Notes: a model not told the origin generated them from the sequence alone. Shown: positions 14,316 to 22,847, counted from the first letter of the stretch. The stretch is DNA of 26,611 nucleotides from Chloroflexota bacterium (GCA_027625225.1 JAQBWG010000003.1:1-26611), one strand, 5' to 3'. Numbers and translations: made by a program.

Positions 14316-15512
14316 TCAAACGAGGTGGGGCAAGAGGGGTGAGCGACGTGGAGCATTTTTCCTGCCCCGCAAAGTGATGGCGAGAAGGATGGCTGCTGTG
14401 GCGGCGAGAGCAGCGCCGACGAAGAAGGGCATGGAAGGGTCGAATGCGTCCCACAGCCATCCGGCAAGGACGCTAGCGGGGAATGCGGTGAGACCGATGG
14501 CGGTGTAGTAGAGACCGTAGGCGGTACCCCTGCGTTCGGAAGGAACCATGTCGGCGACAAGGGCCCGGGCGGCGCCCTCGGTTGCGGCAGAGTATACGCC
14601 GTAGATGAGGAATAAAGGAATGACATGCCAAGCGGTTTTGGCTCCGCCGAATCCCAGGTATACGAGAGCGAACAGGAGCCATCCCGCAACTATGACCCAT
14701 CGTCGACCGATACGGTCGGAGAGGATGCCAGCAGGTGTGGATAGGAGTGCGCCGATTAGGTTGAACCCTGCGAGGAGGAGGATGATGGCGAAGATTGGCA
14801 TCCCGACGTCCTGGGCGCGCAGGAGCAGAAATGCGTCACTACTGTTGGCGAGAGCAAAGATAACGAGAATGCCCAGAAGTATGATGAATCTAGTGGAGAA
14901 TTTTCTGGCCGATATCTCAGCGGAGGCTGGAGTGAGCCCTACCGTGTCTGCTTTAGGCTCACGGACGAACTTCCACAAGACGAGGACGGCAAGGAAGGCG
15001 GGGATGGCGGCGATGAAGACGATGATATGAAAGGAGCCACGCTCCAGAAGGATATCGCCGCGCTGCATAGTGAGTATGACAAGAGCCGCGACAAGGGTGC
15101 CGAGCATGGCTCCGGCGGTGTCCATAGCACGGTGGAACCCGAAGCTACGACCGCGTTGGGCAGGGTTGGCGGAGGCGGCGATGAGGGCGTCGCGAGGGGC
15201 GCTACGGATGCCTTTGCCGAGGCGGTCGGTGAAACGGATGGCGATGACGATTCCCCAGCTTGTTGCGATGTAGAGGAATGGTTTGGCGATGGCCGCGAGT
15301 CCATAGCCAAGCAGGGTGAGACTCTTGCGGCGACGAAGCCGGTCGCTTAGCCAGCCGGAGGGTGCGCGTGAGAGGGTGGCGGTGGAGTCGGCAACACCTT
15401 CTATGACTCCGATGACGCTTGCACCTACGCCGAGGACGTTAGCGAGAAAAAAGGGCAAGACGATGAGAATCATCTCGCTACTGATGTCGGTGAGCAGGCT
15501 GACCCATCCCAA
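14316..15512 (-). CDS. Major facilitator superfamily transporter
   Basis: This protein has at least 398 residues and about 12 hydrophobic segments. The MFS signature after the second helix is seen as SGWLSDRLRRRKS, and FTDRLGKGIRSAPRDALIA and GFHRAMDTAGAMLG match a recurrent bacterial MFS subfamily of unknown substrate. The N-terminus as read from TTG at 15512 (GWVSLLTDISSEM) starts inside sequence that is normally conserved. The residues before it (RNVVAL) also fit, yet there is no ATG, GTG or TTG upstream before the polA stop, with which it is exactly in frame. An ATT at 15533 is a possible non-standard start. It lies in the cytoplasmic membrane and probably shares a transcript with polA (gap 93 bases). 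A drug-efflux or metabolite-exporter role is only a guess. Confidence 0.87.
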   Translation of the reverse strand: MGWVSLLTDISSEMILIVLPFFLANVLGVGASVIGVIEGVADSTATLSRAPSGWLSDRLRRRKSLTLLGYGLAAIAKPFLYIATSWGIVIAIRFTDRLGKGIRSAPRDALIAASANPAQRGRSFGFHRAMDTAGAMLGTLVAALVILTMQRGDILLERGSFHIIVFIAAIPAFLAVLVLWKFVREPKADTVGLTPASAEISARKFSTRFIILLGILVIFALANSSDAFLLLRAQDVGMPIFAIILLLAGFNLIGALLSTPAGILSDRIGRRWVIVAGWLLFALVYLGFGGAKTAWHVIPLFLIYGVYSAATEGAARALVADMVPSERRGTAYGLYYTAIGLTAFPASVLAGWLWDAFDPSMPFFVGAALAATAAILLAITLRGRKNAPRRSPLLPHLV

Positions 15513-15605
15513 TGCAACGACGTTGCGATTAATGCCCCAGAAAGTCTTAGGTGGCTTAGTTGCGTTGGGAGACGTGGTAGATGTCCTTATGATTTGCGAA
15601 ATGGA

Positions 15606-18410
15606 CTATTCCATGTCGCCCCAGGTGGTGCCGGTTTTGACTTCGACCTGGAGCGGCGCGTCGAGTTCCATGGCGGCGGGCATGAGTTCGAGGACCAGGG
15701 ATTTTATCTGTTCGAGTTCGTCCTGGGGGACTTCGAAGATGAGTTCGTCGTGCACCTGGATAATCATGAGCGACTGGACTTTGAGTTCGTCCATTTTGCT
15801 TTGCAGGCGAATCATAGCGAGCTTGATGATGTCGGCGGCGGTGCCCTGGACGGGCATGTTGATGGCCTCACGCTCCGTAGCTTGCCGGATTTGGGGGTTG
15901 CTGGAAGTTATCTCCGGGGTGTAGCGTCTACGGCCCAGGAGTGTCTGCACATAGCCCTGGTCTCGCGCCATCTGCTTGGTGCTTTCTATGTAGTCCTTCA
16001 CCTTGGGGTAGCGTCCCAGGTAGCTCTCTATGAAGTTCTTGCCCTCTTCCATGGACAGCTCCGTCTGCTGGGCGATGCCGAAGGCGCTGAGGCCGTAGAT
16101 GATGCCGAAGTTCAGCACCTTGGCGATACGGCGCATGTCCGGCGTCACCTGGTCAAGCTCAACGCCGTAGACCTGAGCCGCCGTGGCGGCATGGATGTCC
16201 TGGTCAAGGCGAAAGGCCTCCAGAAGCCCCGGGTCCTCTGACAGGTGGGCCAGCACCCGAAGCTCGATTTGAGAGTAGTCGGCGGCCAGGAGCAGCCAAC
16301 CCTCCTCGCCGGGGTGGAACGCTACGCGGATCTGCCTACCAAGGTCTGTGCGTATCGGGATGTTCTGCAGGTTGGGGTCGTTGGAGGAGAACCGTCCCGT
16401 TACAGACCCCGCCTGGTTGTAGGTGGTGTGCAGCCGCCCCGTCCGTGGGTTCACCAACGATGGCAGGGCGTCCACGTATGTCGACTTGAGCTTGCTGAGT
16501 TGCCGATGCTCCAGCACCATATCCACCAGGGGATGCACGCCACGCAGGGCTTCCAGGGCAGCCGCATCGGTGGAGTAGCCGCCGGTCTTGGTCTTCTTCG
16601 GCTTGCCTATCTCCGCCATCTCCCCAAGCTTGAGCTCGTCAAAGAGCACATCGCCAAGCTGTTTGGGAGAAGCCAGGTTGAAGATGTGGCCCAACGACTC
16701 GTAGGAGTCAACCTCTAGTTGGCTCAGCCGCTCACCCAGTGTGTACGCCATTGTTTCCATGAGATCGACATCCAGGGCGATGCCCGTAAGCTGCATCTGC
16801 ACGATGATGGGCGTCAGGGGCACCTCTATGCCCGTAAAGTAGTCAAAAAGGCCTTCGGTCCGCAGCCGTTCATCCAGCATCTCCCAGAGTCGAAAGGTCA
16901 TATCGGCGTCAGCGCAGGCGTAGGGCGAGACGAGTTCTATGGCTACCTTGTCCATGGTAGTCACCTTCCGACCGGAGCCAATGAGGTCGGCGATAAGCGT
17001 CATCTCAATGCCCAACAGATCAAGGACCATGTGTTTCAGCCCGATGGCCTTGTGGCCCAACAGGTGGGCGGCCAGCATTGTATCGAAGGCGAGGCCCTGC
17101 ATGGTGACGCCGTTTGCGCCCAGCATGGTGAGGTCATAGTTGGCGTTGTGAGCAGCCTTTGGTACGTTGGGGTCCTCCAACACAGGCCGTAGGGTCTCCA
17201 GCACCTGCTCCAACGGGAGTTGCTTGCCCTCCGCATGGCCGACGGGCACATACCAGGCTTTACCAGCCTCTGTGGAGAAGGACAAACCAACCAGGCTGGA
17301 GTTCATGGGCTGAACACCCTTCACATCCGGATCCAGCGGCGCAGTCTCCGTATCGAAGGCGAAGCCCACCGACGACGCAAGCTCCTTAACCATCGAATCC
17401 AACGCCTTTGCGTCGGTGACGGTGTGATAGTCAGTGTCAGACGGTTGAGGACTATCGGTAGGCATGAGGCCCGGTTGGAGGAGCGTGTCCAGTCCACCCT
17501 CCGGTATCCGGTTGATGGTGCTAAAGAACTCCAGGTCCTTGAGCACCTCGACCACCTCTGAGCGGTCATACTCCCCCCATTTGGATTCATCCATGTTCAA
17601 CTTTACCGGTGCGTCCCGCACGATGGTCACCAGGGTGAGGCCCTGGAAGACCCGTTCACGATGTTCCTCAAAGAGGGCTTGCTGCTTGACGGGAAGTTCC
17701 TCCAGGTGGTCATAGATGCCCTGGAGTGTGCCGTATTGAAGCAGAAGTTTGATGGCCGTCTTAGGGCCAACGCTGGGGATGCCAGGAATGTTATCGGACG
17801 TGTCGCCGCAGAGCGCCTTCAAGTCGATTACCTGAGCGGGAGTGAGGCCGCCGTAGCGCTCGCTGACCTCAGGCTCGCCATACAACGTCTGCTTCTGCGT
17901 CGAGTATTGCAGCAGCACGCGAACGTGAGGGCCAACAAGCTGAAGCGTATCGGTGTCTCCCGTAATGATGACCGTGTCCACGTCCTTGTCGCGAGCCTGA
18001 GCGGAGAGGGTGCCAAGCAGGTCGTCCGCCTCATACTTGTCCATCTCAACAATGGGGACGCGGAAAGCCTCCAGGAGTCGGCGGATGTGTGGGAATTGAC
18101 CGGCAAGCTCCGGGGTCATGCTTGGTCGCTGGGCCTTGTACTCGTCAAACATCTCGTGTCGAAACGTCGGTGTAGGTCGGTCAAACGTCAGGATTACATG
18201 CGTGGGTTTCAGGGTCTCAATGGCTTTGAGGAGCATCTGGGTAAACCCGTAGACGCCTCTGATCTCTTCGCCTGTACGCCTGAGGGTGAGGGGGTTCTGG
18301 ATGGCGTGGAACGCCCTATGAACCATGGCATGGCCGTCAAGGAGCACCAGGAGTGGGGTTGTCTCCACCGCGAATTTCGCTTGTTGAGCATCGGATGCTG
18401 TATCTGTCAT
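15606..18410 (-). CDS. polA: DNA polymerase I
   Basis: This protein has 934 residues from the ATG at 18410 (GAGGGG four bases upstream); an in-frame GTG at 18422 would add four residues. Three domains are seen. The N-terminal 5'-3' nuclease (about 15-310) has VLLDGHAMVHRAF, YEADDLLGT, TGDTDTLQLV and GDTSDNIPG. The 3'-5' exonuclease keeps its acidic residues in FDTETAPLD, NANYDLTML and ADADMTFRLW, so proofreading is likely active, unlike in Taq polymerase. The polymerase domain has DYSQIELRVLAHLS, RRIAKVLNFGIIYG and IQVHDELIFEVP. It removes Okazaki primers and fills repair gaps. Length matches bacterial PolA. It heads a minus-strand run with the MFS and GreA-like genes, and a well-formed TATAAT lies about 30 bases upstream. 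Confidence 0.98.
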   Translation of the reverse strand: MTDTASDAQQAKFAVETTPLLVLLDGHAMVHRAFHAIQNPLTLRRTGEEIRGVYGFTQMLLKAIETLKPTHVILTFDRPTPTFRHEMFDEYKAQRPSMTPELAGQFPHIRRLLEAFRVPIVEMDKYEADDLLGTLSAQARDKDVDTVIITGDTDTLQLVGPHVRVLLQYSTQKQTLYGEPEVSERYGGLTPAQVIDLKALCGDTSDNIPGIPSVGPKTAIKLLLQYGTLQGIYDHLEELPVKQQALFEEHRERVFQGLTLVTIVRDAPVKLNMDESKWGEYDRSEVVEVLKDLEFFSTINRIPEGGLDTLLQPGLMPTDSPQPSDTDYHTVTDAKALDSMVKELASSVGFAFDTETAPLDPDVKGVQPMNSSLVGLSFSTEAGKAWYVPVGHAEGKQLPLEQVLETLRPVLEDPNVPKAAHNANYDLTMLGANGVTMQGLAFDTMLAAHLLGHKAIGLKHMVLDLLGIEMTLIADLIGSGRKVTTMDKVAIELVSPYACADADMTFRLWEMLDERLRTEGLFDYFTGIEVPLTPIIVQMQLTGIALDVDLMETMAYTLGERLSQLEVDSYESLGHIFNLASPKQLGDVLFDELKLGEMAEIGKPKKTKTGGYSTDAAALEALRGVHPLVDMVLEHRQLSKLKSTYVDALPSLVNPRTGRLHTTYNQAGSVTGRFSSNDPNLQNIPIRTDLGRQIRVAFHPGEEGWLLLAADYSQIELRVLAHLSEDPGLLEAFRLDQDIHAATAAQVYGVELDQVTPDMRRIAKVLNFGIIYGLSAFGIAQQTELSMEEGKNFIESYLGRYPKVKDYIESTKQMARDQGYVQTLLGRRRYTPEITSSNPQIRQATEREAINMPVQGTAADIIKLAMIRLQSKMDELKVQSLMIIQVHDELIFEVPQDELEQIKSLVLELMPAAMELDAPLQVEVKTGTTWGDME

Positions 18411-18439
18411 GCCGCCCCTCACCTGTGGTTTAGGGCATC

Positions 18440-18445
18440 ATTATA
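18440..18445 (-). promoter_or_regulatory. polA promoter -10 element
   Basis: TATAAT on the minus strand, a perfect sigma-70 -10 hexamer, ends 29 bases before the polA ATG. A recognisable -35 is missing at the normal distance. Instead the spacer holds a GC-rich hairpin (18450-18466), so activation or repression through that element is possible. Confidence 0.5.
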
Positions 18446-18824
18446 CGCGGCCCCGTGGAGCGGGGCACCCAGTCCCGCAGCGGCGGGAGACCCGCAGGAT
18501 TCATCCTGCACCTATATTCCTGACGGTCACTCAAGGGACGTGCACTGCACCCGCAGGGCCTGACGGTTACCAGCAAAATGCGCTCTGCTCCAAGCTTTCT
18601 GACGATTGCCAATGGGACGGGTATCCTTCCGCAAGCTCAGGGTGCAGAGTTATCTCAACCAGTTGGGACGGGGTAAACATGGCTCATGACGGGTAGAGGG
18701 TAGTCTAACGAGACTGTTTATTTGTGCATGCTGCTAACTTGGTTCGAGTCCCTTGCGTCGGCCTCCACAAGCAACTGTCTTGATTCCCTTTTGGAGAAGC
18801 ATATAGTCCAACCCAGTTGTAGTA

Positions 18825-18880
18825 CTTTGCAGGAGTGAAGACGGAGGAGTTAAATCCTCCCTGGACTTCTGATTGCAAAG
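18825..18880. repeat. Imperfect 56-base palindrome
   Basis: Three nested paired blocks: CTTTGCA (18825-18831) with TGCAAAG (18874-18880), GAAG (18837-18840) with CTTC (18866-18869), and GGAGGA (18843-18848) with TCCTCC (18855-18860), around a GTTAAA loop. No T tract follows. It could be a miniature repeat, a structured RNA or a protein-binding site. Confidence 0.55.
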
Positions 18881-18995
18881 CCTGAACTAATATCCAAGGA
18901 AATCAGAATCAGGCCCTAACCACATTTAGCTATGGGGCTCTTAACTCGACTACGGACGTCTTGGCATCGTCATGATGTTCACTACCAACTGGCCA

Positions 18996-19709
18996 TCACA
19001 ATAGGATCACATAGAACAGAATAGCAAAGTAATGGCAAGTACTTCCAACAATTACAGTTACATGCCAAACCGCATGGCTAAAGGGGATTCTGCACCATGA
19101 AAGGAAAAAGATTCCGAAGGTGTAAGCGATCCCTCCCAGGATCAGCCATACAAGTCCTCCCAAAGGAAGCCTATCGCTTAAGGGGACAATAGCAATGAGG
19201 CTTAACCATCCGATCCCGAGAAAAAGCACGTTGGATATCATTGGGAAACGATGGGCATAGAGGGTGTTCAGCATGATCCCCGTGAGTGCAAATCCCCATG
19301 CTACCCCGAAGAGACTCCATCCCCAACTCGCATTCAAGACTGCCAACGTAAAAGGTGTATAGGTGCCAGCGATGAGCAGAAAAATGAAGGCTTGCTCCAT
19401 TGTCCTCAAGCGCCGTTTAAGCTCAACCGAACGAACCGCATGATAGGAAGTTGATGCCCCATAGAGAGACACCAAGGTGGCTCCATAAATGGCACTGCTG
19501 ATGATCTGCAAAGCGGTTCCGTACACACTTGCGAAAACGACAAGAACTGACAGGCCGGCAATGCTCAATGCTAGGCCTAGTCCGTGAGTCAAGCTATTAA
19601 CGACTTCTTCAAGAGGGGATTGATCTGATGCTGAATAGACGTACGATTGGCTAGCCTGATGCGGTTCAGGCTTCTGGCTGAGAGTATCGAAAGCCGGAAT
19701 GTTTTTCAT
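18996..19709 (-). CDS. PAQR / hemolysin III (TrhA/YqfA-like) membrane protein
   Basis: This 237-residue protein from the ATG at 19709 has CGGAG nine bases upstream. The frame stays open to 19889, but the extra 60 residues look unlike any family member. There are seven hydrophobic segments. The family metal-site pattern is clear: EVVNSLTHGLG with His42, TSYH with His90, and SHAVWH with His212 and His216 near the C-terminus. Bacterial members (YqfA/TrhA) affect membrane energetics or lipid homeostasis; the hemolysin label is historical. It should be an integral membrane protein with a probable zinc-dependent hydrolase-like site. It stands alone between two long non-coding gaps, and its base composition looks more AT-rich than its neighbours, so recent transfer is possible. 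Confidence 0.9.
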   Translation of the reverse strand: MKNIPAFDTLSQKPEPHQASQSYVYSASDQSPLEEVVNSLTHGLGLALSIAGLSVLVVFASVYGTALQIISSAIYGATLVSLYGASTSYHAVRSVELKRRLRTMEQAFIFLLIAGTYTPFTLAVLNASWGWSLFGVAWGFALTGIMLNTLYAHRFPMISNVLFLGIGWLSLIAIVPLSDRLPLGGLVWLILGGIAYTFGIFFLSWCRIPFSHAVWHVTVIVGSTCHYFAILFYVILL

Positions 19710-19727
19710 CTTTTGAGACTCCGGTGG

Positions 19728-19756
19728 GTTATAGGTTAAGACTCTATCAAAGCCAA
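19728..19756 (-). promoter_or_regulatory. Possible promoter of the PAQR-family gene
   Basis: On the minus strand TTGGCT (19756-19751) and TATAAC (19733-19728) are separated by 17 bases. Transcription would begin near 19721, just before the ribosome binding site of the ATG at 19709. This supports that start over the upstream one at 19889. Confidence 0.38.
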
Positions 19757-20104
19757 AGCTGCATTTGGTATATGGGGTATTCGTGTCAACGATGCTGAAA
19801 AAGCAGCGACCCTTTGAGTAGCTGCTTGGACTAGCGTACCATGCCCTATTCAGTGGGGCCTGGAAATCCATAAATCGAGATTCCCCCAATCAGCGATACA
19901 ACCACCAAAAGAGAATCCTTGTGGAGAAGCGAGGTTTCTGCACATTGTTAGCTTGAAACGGCCTACGACCCTTTTGGAGTATTTCAGAACCTACGCGCTC
20001 AGGATGTCCCGTTACTGCAAGACGACTCCATATTCCGATCCCCTTCCATATGGGTAGCATCGTGAACCTACCCTGTACAAATATGCTAGCATGCGGGCAC
20101 CAGC
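19757..20104. other. Divergent intergenic region with no recognised gene
   Basis: It lies between the PAQR gene and the histidine kinase gene. A minus-strand frame covers 19710-19889 but lacks similarity I recognise. A TATGCT stretch near 20082 could be a -10 for the kinase, without a clear -35. Nothing else is seen. Confidence 0.4.
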
Positions 20105-21490
20105 ATGATGAATAAACGTGGATTTATATGGGCAGGGTTTCTCCTCACCACGCTCTTTGCAGGGCTGCTGGAGCTACTCCGTTACCTCTATTTTGAAGAA
20201 GCTATGCCTGCTGCCGTGACCCACGGCATCTCCGGGGGAAGCGTGGGGGCAATCCTGGTCTTTACTCTGGGAACCCTAGGACGCACCAAACCTCAATCTC
20301 TGCAACAAACACAGGAGCTGATTGACCTCCATGCAGGCACGGAGCGACGAAACACGCAGTTTACCGCTCTATCCAACGCCGCATTTGCCATGACCTCTGA
20401 GCTTTCCTCTGAAGCGGTGTTTCAGCAGGTAATCGACCTAGCTAGGGAAGTTGCCAGTGCTCGTTATAGTGCTCTGGCTGTGCTGGACGAGAATGGCCAA
20501 GTAGAGGCGTTCCTCACCTCTGGCATCACCACGGAGGAACGGGCACGGCTAGGCCAGCCACCCACGATGAAACAGGGCCTGTTAGCAGTCCCTCTTCAGA
20601 CTGGCCATCTATTGCGCGTGCCGAGCATAGGAGAGCACCCCCGTTCCGTCGGATTCCCGGAGGGGCACCCACCAATGGAACGGTTCCTGGGCGTTCCGGT
20701 GGTCTCCAAGGGAAAAACTGTAGGCCAACTCTATCTCACCAATGAGGCATCGGAACCGGAGTTCTCGTCAGAGGACGAGGAGATCATGACCCTGTTTGCC
20801 CGGCAGGCGGCTGTAGCCATCGAGAATGCTCGGCTGTACCGACAGGTGCAAACGCTGGCGATCCTGGAGGAACGAGAGCGCATAGCCCGCGATCTTCACG
20901 ATAGTGTGATCCAATCTCTGTACGCCCTGGGGCTGCGGCTGGAAAACGTAGTCCAAACAACCCACGACATTCCGAAGCAGGTGGCAGATCAGCTGTCCTA
21001 CTCCGTAGATAAGCTGGACGAGGTCATCCGGGACCTGAGGAACAACATCCTTGGCCTGAATCCTCAGGTATACTATGGGAAGCGACTCAACCAGGGCCTG
21101 GAAGATCTACTCACAGAACTCCAGTTAAACGCCTTTGTGAACGTTAACTTGTCACTGCCAGAGGATCTTGACGAGCCGCTTTCATCAAGCCACCGATTGG
21201 AGTTGCTGCAGGTAATGCGGGAGGCAATGACGAATATCCTCAAGCATGCCCAAGCACGGAAGGTCACCGTGAAGGGCACCCGTGACGATGGCCTCATCAA
21301 ACTTACGGTCACAGATGACGGCAAGGGGTTTGACCCGCAGCAAGAGCGTAGCCTGGAACGCCAGGGGCTACGGAACATGGACATACGGGTCCAACGGGTT
21401 GGCGGGTGGCTGGAAGTAGACAGCGCCCTGGGCACTGGGACAACGATATCCGTGAACATCCCTATTACAGAAGCAGATGCCAAGGGGTAG
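20105..21490 (+). CDS. Membrane-associated GAF-domain sensor histidine kinase (NarL-type partner)
   Basis: This 461-residue protein has two N-terminal hydrophobic segments (about 8-28 and 39-58) and a short linker. A GAF domain follows (about 85-243, with FQQVIDLAREVASARYSAL at its start and FARQAAVAIENARLY at its end). The dimerisation/phosphoacceptor domain is of the HisKA_3 type, with ERERIARDLHDSVIQSL and His265. The ATPase domain has an N box REAMTNILKHA (Asn377), DDGKGFD and GLRNM. This resembles DevS/DosS- and LiaS/NreB-type kinases; GAF domains can hold haem, flavin or small ligands, but no specific ligand residue can be named here. The start ATG-ATG has no strong ribosome binding site. 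The partner response regulator follows nine bases downstream. A hemerythrin gene next door suggests oxygen, NO or redox sensing, by inference. Confidence 0.93.
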   Translation: MMNKRGFIWAGFLLTTLFAGLLELLRYLYFEEAMPAAVTHGISGGSVGAILVFTLGTLGRTKPQSLQQTQELIDLHAGTERRNTQFTALSNAAFAMTSELSSEAVFQQVIDLAREVASARYSALAVLDENGQVEAFLTSGITTEERARLGQPPTMKQGLLAVPLQTGHLLRVPSIGEHPRSVGFPEGHPPMERFLGVPVVSKGKTVGQLYLTNEASEPEFSSEDEEIMTLFARQAAVAIENARLYRQVQTLAILEERERIARDLHDSVIQSLYALGLRLENVVQTTHDIPKQVADQLSYSVDKLDEVIRDLRNNILGLNPQVYYGKRLNQGLEDLLTELQLNAFVNVNLSLPEDLDEPLSSSHRLELLQVMREAMTNILKHAQARKVTVKGTRDDGLIKLTVTDDGKGFDPQQERSLERQGLRNMDIRVQRVGGWLEVDSALGTGTTISVNIPITEADAKG

Positions 21491-21499
21491 GAGGAAGCC

Positions 21500-22141
21500 A
21501 TGCGCGTCCTAATTGCAGACGACCATGAAGTGGTACGGGAGGGACTGCGTACTCTTCTGCAGCACGTTGGCGACATTGAGGTGGTGGCAGAGGCCGGTAC
21601 CGTGCAAGAGAGCGTAGATGCCGCAAAAGCCCTGCACCCGGATGTTGTCATCATGGATGTGCGGTTGGCCGATGGCAGTGGCGTGGAGGCGTGTAGGGCT
21701 ATCCGAGACGAAAACCCTGACACCAAGGTGATCATGCTCACGGCGTTCCCCGACGATAGCGCTGTGATGGGCTCCATCATGGCAGGGGCCAGCGGGTACC
21801 TGCTGAAGCAGGCGCGCGGCAATGACCTGGTAGATGCCGTCCGCCGCGTCGGTCGGGGGGAGTCACTATTGGATCCAGGAGTGACTCAAGGGGTGATGGC
21901 ACGTATTCGGTCCATCAGCAATCAGAAAGCGATCCCCAGCAACGCCCCAAGCGAGCAAGAGGTCAAGGTGCTGAAACTCATCGCAGACGGGATGACGAAC
22001 AAACAGATTGCCAGCACCCTCTTCCTGAGCGAGAAGACGGTCAAGAACTACGTTAGCAGCATTTTGGTCAAACTTGACCTGAGCCGAAGGGCCGAGGCCG
22101 CCGCCTACTATGTGCGTAACATCAGTCCTAACGAGGTTTAG
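21500..22141 (+). CDS. NarL/LuxR-family response regulator
   Basis: This 213-residue protein has a receiver domain (1-120) with the acidic pair Asp7/Asp8, phosphoacceptor Asp53 (VVIMDVR), Thr80 (MLTAF) and Lys103 (YLLKQA). A short linker leads to a LuxR-type helix-turn-helix (about 148-205: SEQEVKVLKLIADGMTNKQI, SEKTVKNYVSSIL). Phosphorylation by the upstream kinase should promote dimerisation and DNA binding. AGGAGG sits a few bases before the ATG, and the nine-base spacing shows an operon with the kinase. An inverted-repeat hairpin follows the stop. Target genes are unknown; the hemerythrin gene and perhaps the PAQR gene are natural candidates by position. Confidence 0.95.
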   Translation: MRVLIADDHEVVREGLRTLLQHVGDIEVVAEAGTVQESVDAAKALHPDVVIMDVRLADGSGVEACRAIRDENPDTKVIMLTAFPDDSAVMGSIMAGASGYLLKQARGNDLVDAVRRVGRGESLLDPGVTQGVMARIRSISNQKAIPSNAPSEQEVKVLKLIADGMTNKQIASTLFLSEKTVKNYVSSILVKLDLSRRAEAAAYYVRNISPNEV

Positions 22142-22150
22142 CAAAAAGTA

Positions 22151-22181
22151 CGGGTCTGCAATGCTCAGCATCACAGACCCG
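22151..22181 (+). terminator. Hairpin after the response regulator gene
   Basis: CGGGTCTG (22151-22158) pairs with CAGACCCG (22174-22181). The loop itself contains ATGCT/AGCAT, giving a nearly continuous stem. No T run follows, so it may be a transcript-end stabiliser or attenuator rather than a standard intrinsic terminator. It is ten bases past the stop codon. Confidence 0.5.
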
Positions 22182-22356
22182 CAACCCAGGGGAGGGCCAA
22201 CTCTACGCGAGGGTGGTCAATGTTCTTCTCTTCAACGTCTGCTGACCTATTGGTTCAACAACTCACATTCTACGGGCTAGGTTAGGGCCTCAATAGGGTA
22301 GAACGGTGTAGTCCTGACGGGCCAAATGGCCCCCACCCCATCTACCAGCCAACCCT

Positions 22357-22785
22357 TCAGGCGGGTTGCACCACTCCAGAGCCATCTATTTCCACTGCCC
22401 CCAGAAGCTCGTCCGCTATGGGGAAAAGTTCACGTTCCTCTTTGGCGAAGTGGCTGAGCAGCAGCCCCGTCAGGTCCTTGGTGAGCATGGGCACGTTGCC
22501 TCCATCCCGTGCGCCATCTATGCGACTAAACAGCGCCGATATCTGGCTGTGCTCTGCTTCCATGACGGCCAACGGGCCATCGTCACTACCAAGTTCACGT
22601 TCCAGCGCTGGAAACAGGACTTTCTCCTCCAGCTTGGCATGGTTCTCCAGCGCCGACCGAATGGTTGCTACCGTTCCTTTCACGTCGACGATAGAGAGAC
22701 TGGCAATTTCCAACTGCTGTTCCAGACGCCAGACATCCTCACAGATAGCCCTGTGGTCTCTCCGCAGATACTCGCTAATCCTCAT
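22357..22785 (-). CDS. Hemerythrin HHE-domain protein
   Basis: This 142-residue protein starts at the ATG at 22785 (GGGGG five bases upstream); the frame is open to 22815, but the domain starts at MRISEYLRRDH. The diiron ligands of the four-helix hemerythrin bundle can be read: His11, His49 and Glu53 (HAKLE), His79 (EAEHSQI), and His112 and Glu116 (HFAKE). Proteins of this class bind oxygen or NO, store iron, or repair iron-sulfur damage (RIC/YtfE-like). This one lacks the N-terminal domain of YtfE. It is cytosolic. It is convergent with the two-component genes and follows the dioxygenase remnant in the same direction. An AACCC/GGGTT hairpin overlaps the stop codon, and a second one (22319-22332) follows it. 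Confidence 0.9.
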   Translation of the reverse strand: MRISEYLRRDHRAICEDVWRLEQQLEIASLSIVDVKGTVATIRSALENHAKLEEKVLFPALERELGSDDGPLAVMEAEHSQISALFSRIDGARDGGNVPMLTKDLTGLLLSHFAKEERELFPIADELLGAVEIDGSGVVQPA

Positions 22786-22847
22786 ATACACCCCCAGGGC
22801 TAGCCCTGGCCTCACATGACCTGCCGGTTACCAGTGGGGTAATCCAT

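Larger units (their letters stand above)
18423..18995. other. 573-base non-coding gap rich in hairpins
   Basis: No convincing gene is seen on either strand. The gap holds the polA promoter; three successive hairpins at 18450-18466 (GCCCCG/CGGGGC), 18474-18487 (CCCGC/GCGGG) and 18494-18509 (GCAGGA/TCCTGC); a REP-like stretch at 18625-18646 (CTTCCGCAAGCTCAGGGTG); a tRNA T-loop-like GGTTCGAGTCC at 18741-18751 without a tRNA around it; and a long imperfect palindrome at 18825-18880. The mix suggests accumulated repeats or a former insertion site. Confidence 0.5.

Noticed and set aside
18736..18767. tRNA- or tmRNA-like 3' end: GGTTCGAGTCC followed by GGCCTCCA
   Set aside because: The T stem does not pair beyond two bases, the CCA spacing is off by two, and no matching 5' acceptor or anticodon arm is found upstream. 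At most a decayed fragment.
21073..21822. 249-residue minus-strand open frame across kinase and regulator genes
   Set aside because: Ser/Arg-rich shadow of two well-supported genes on the plus strand.
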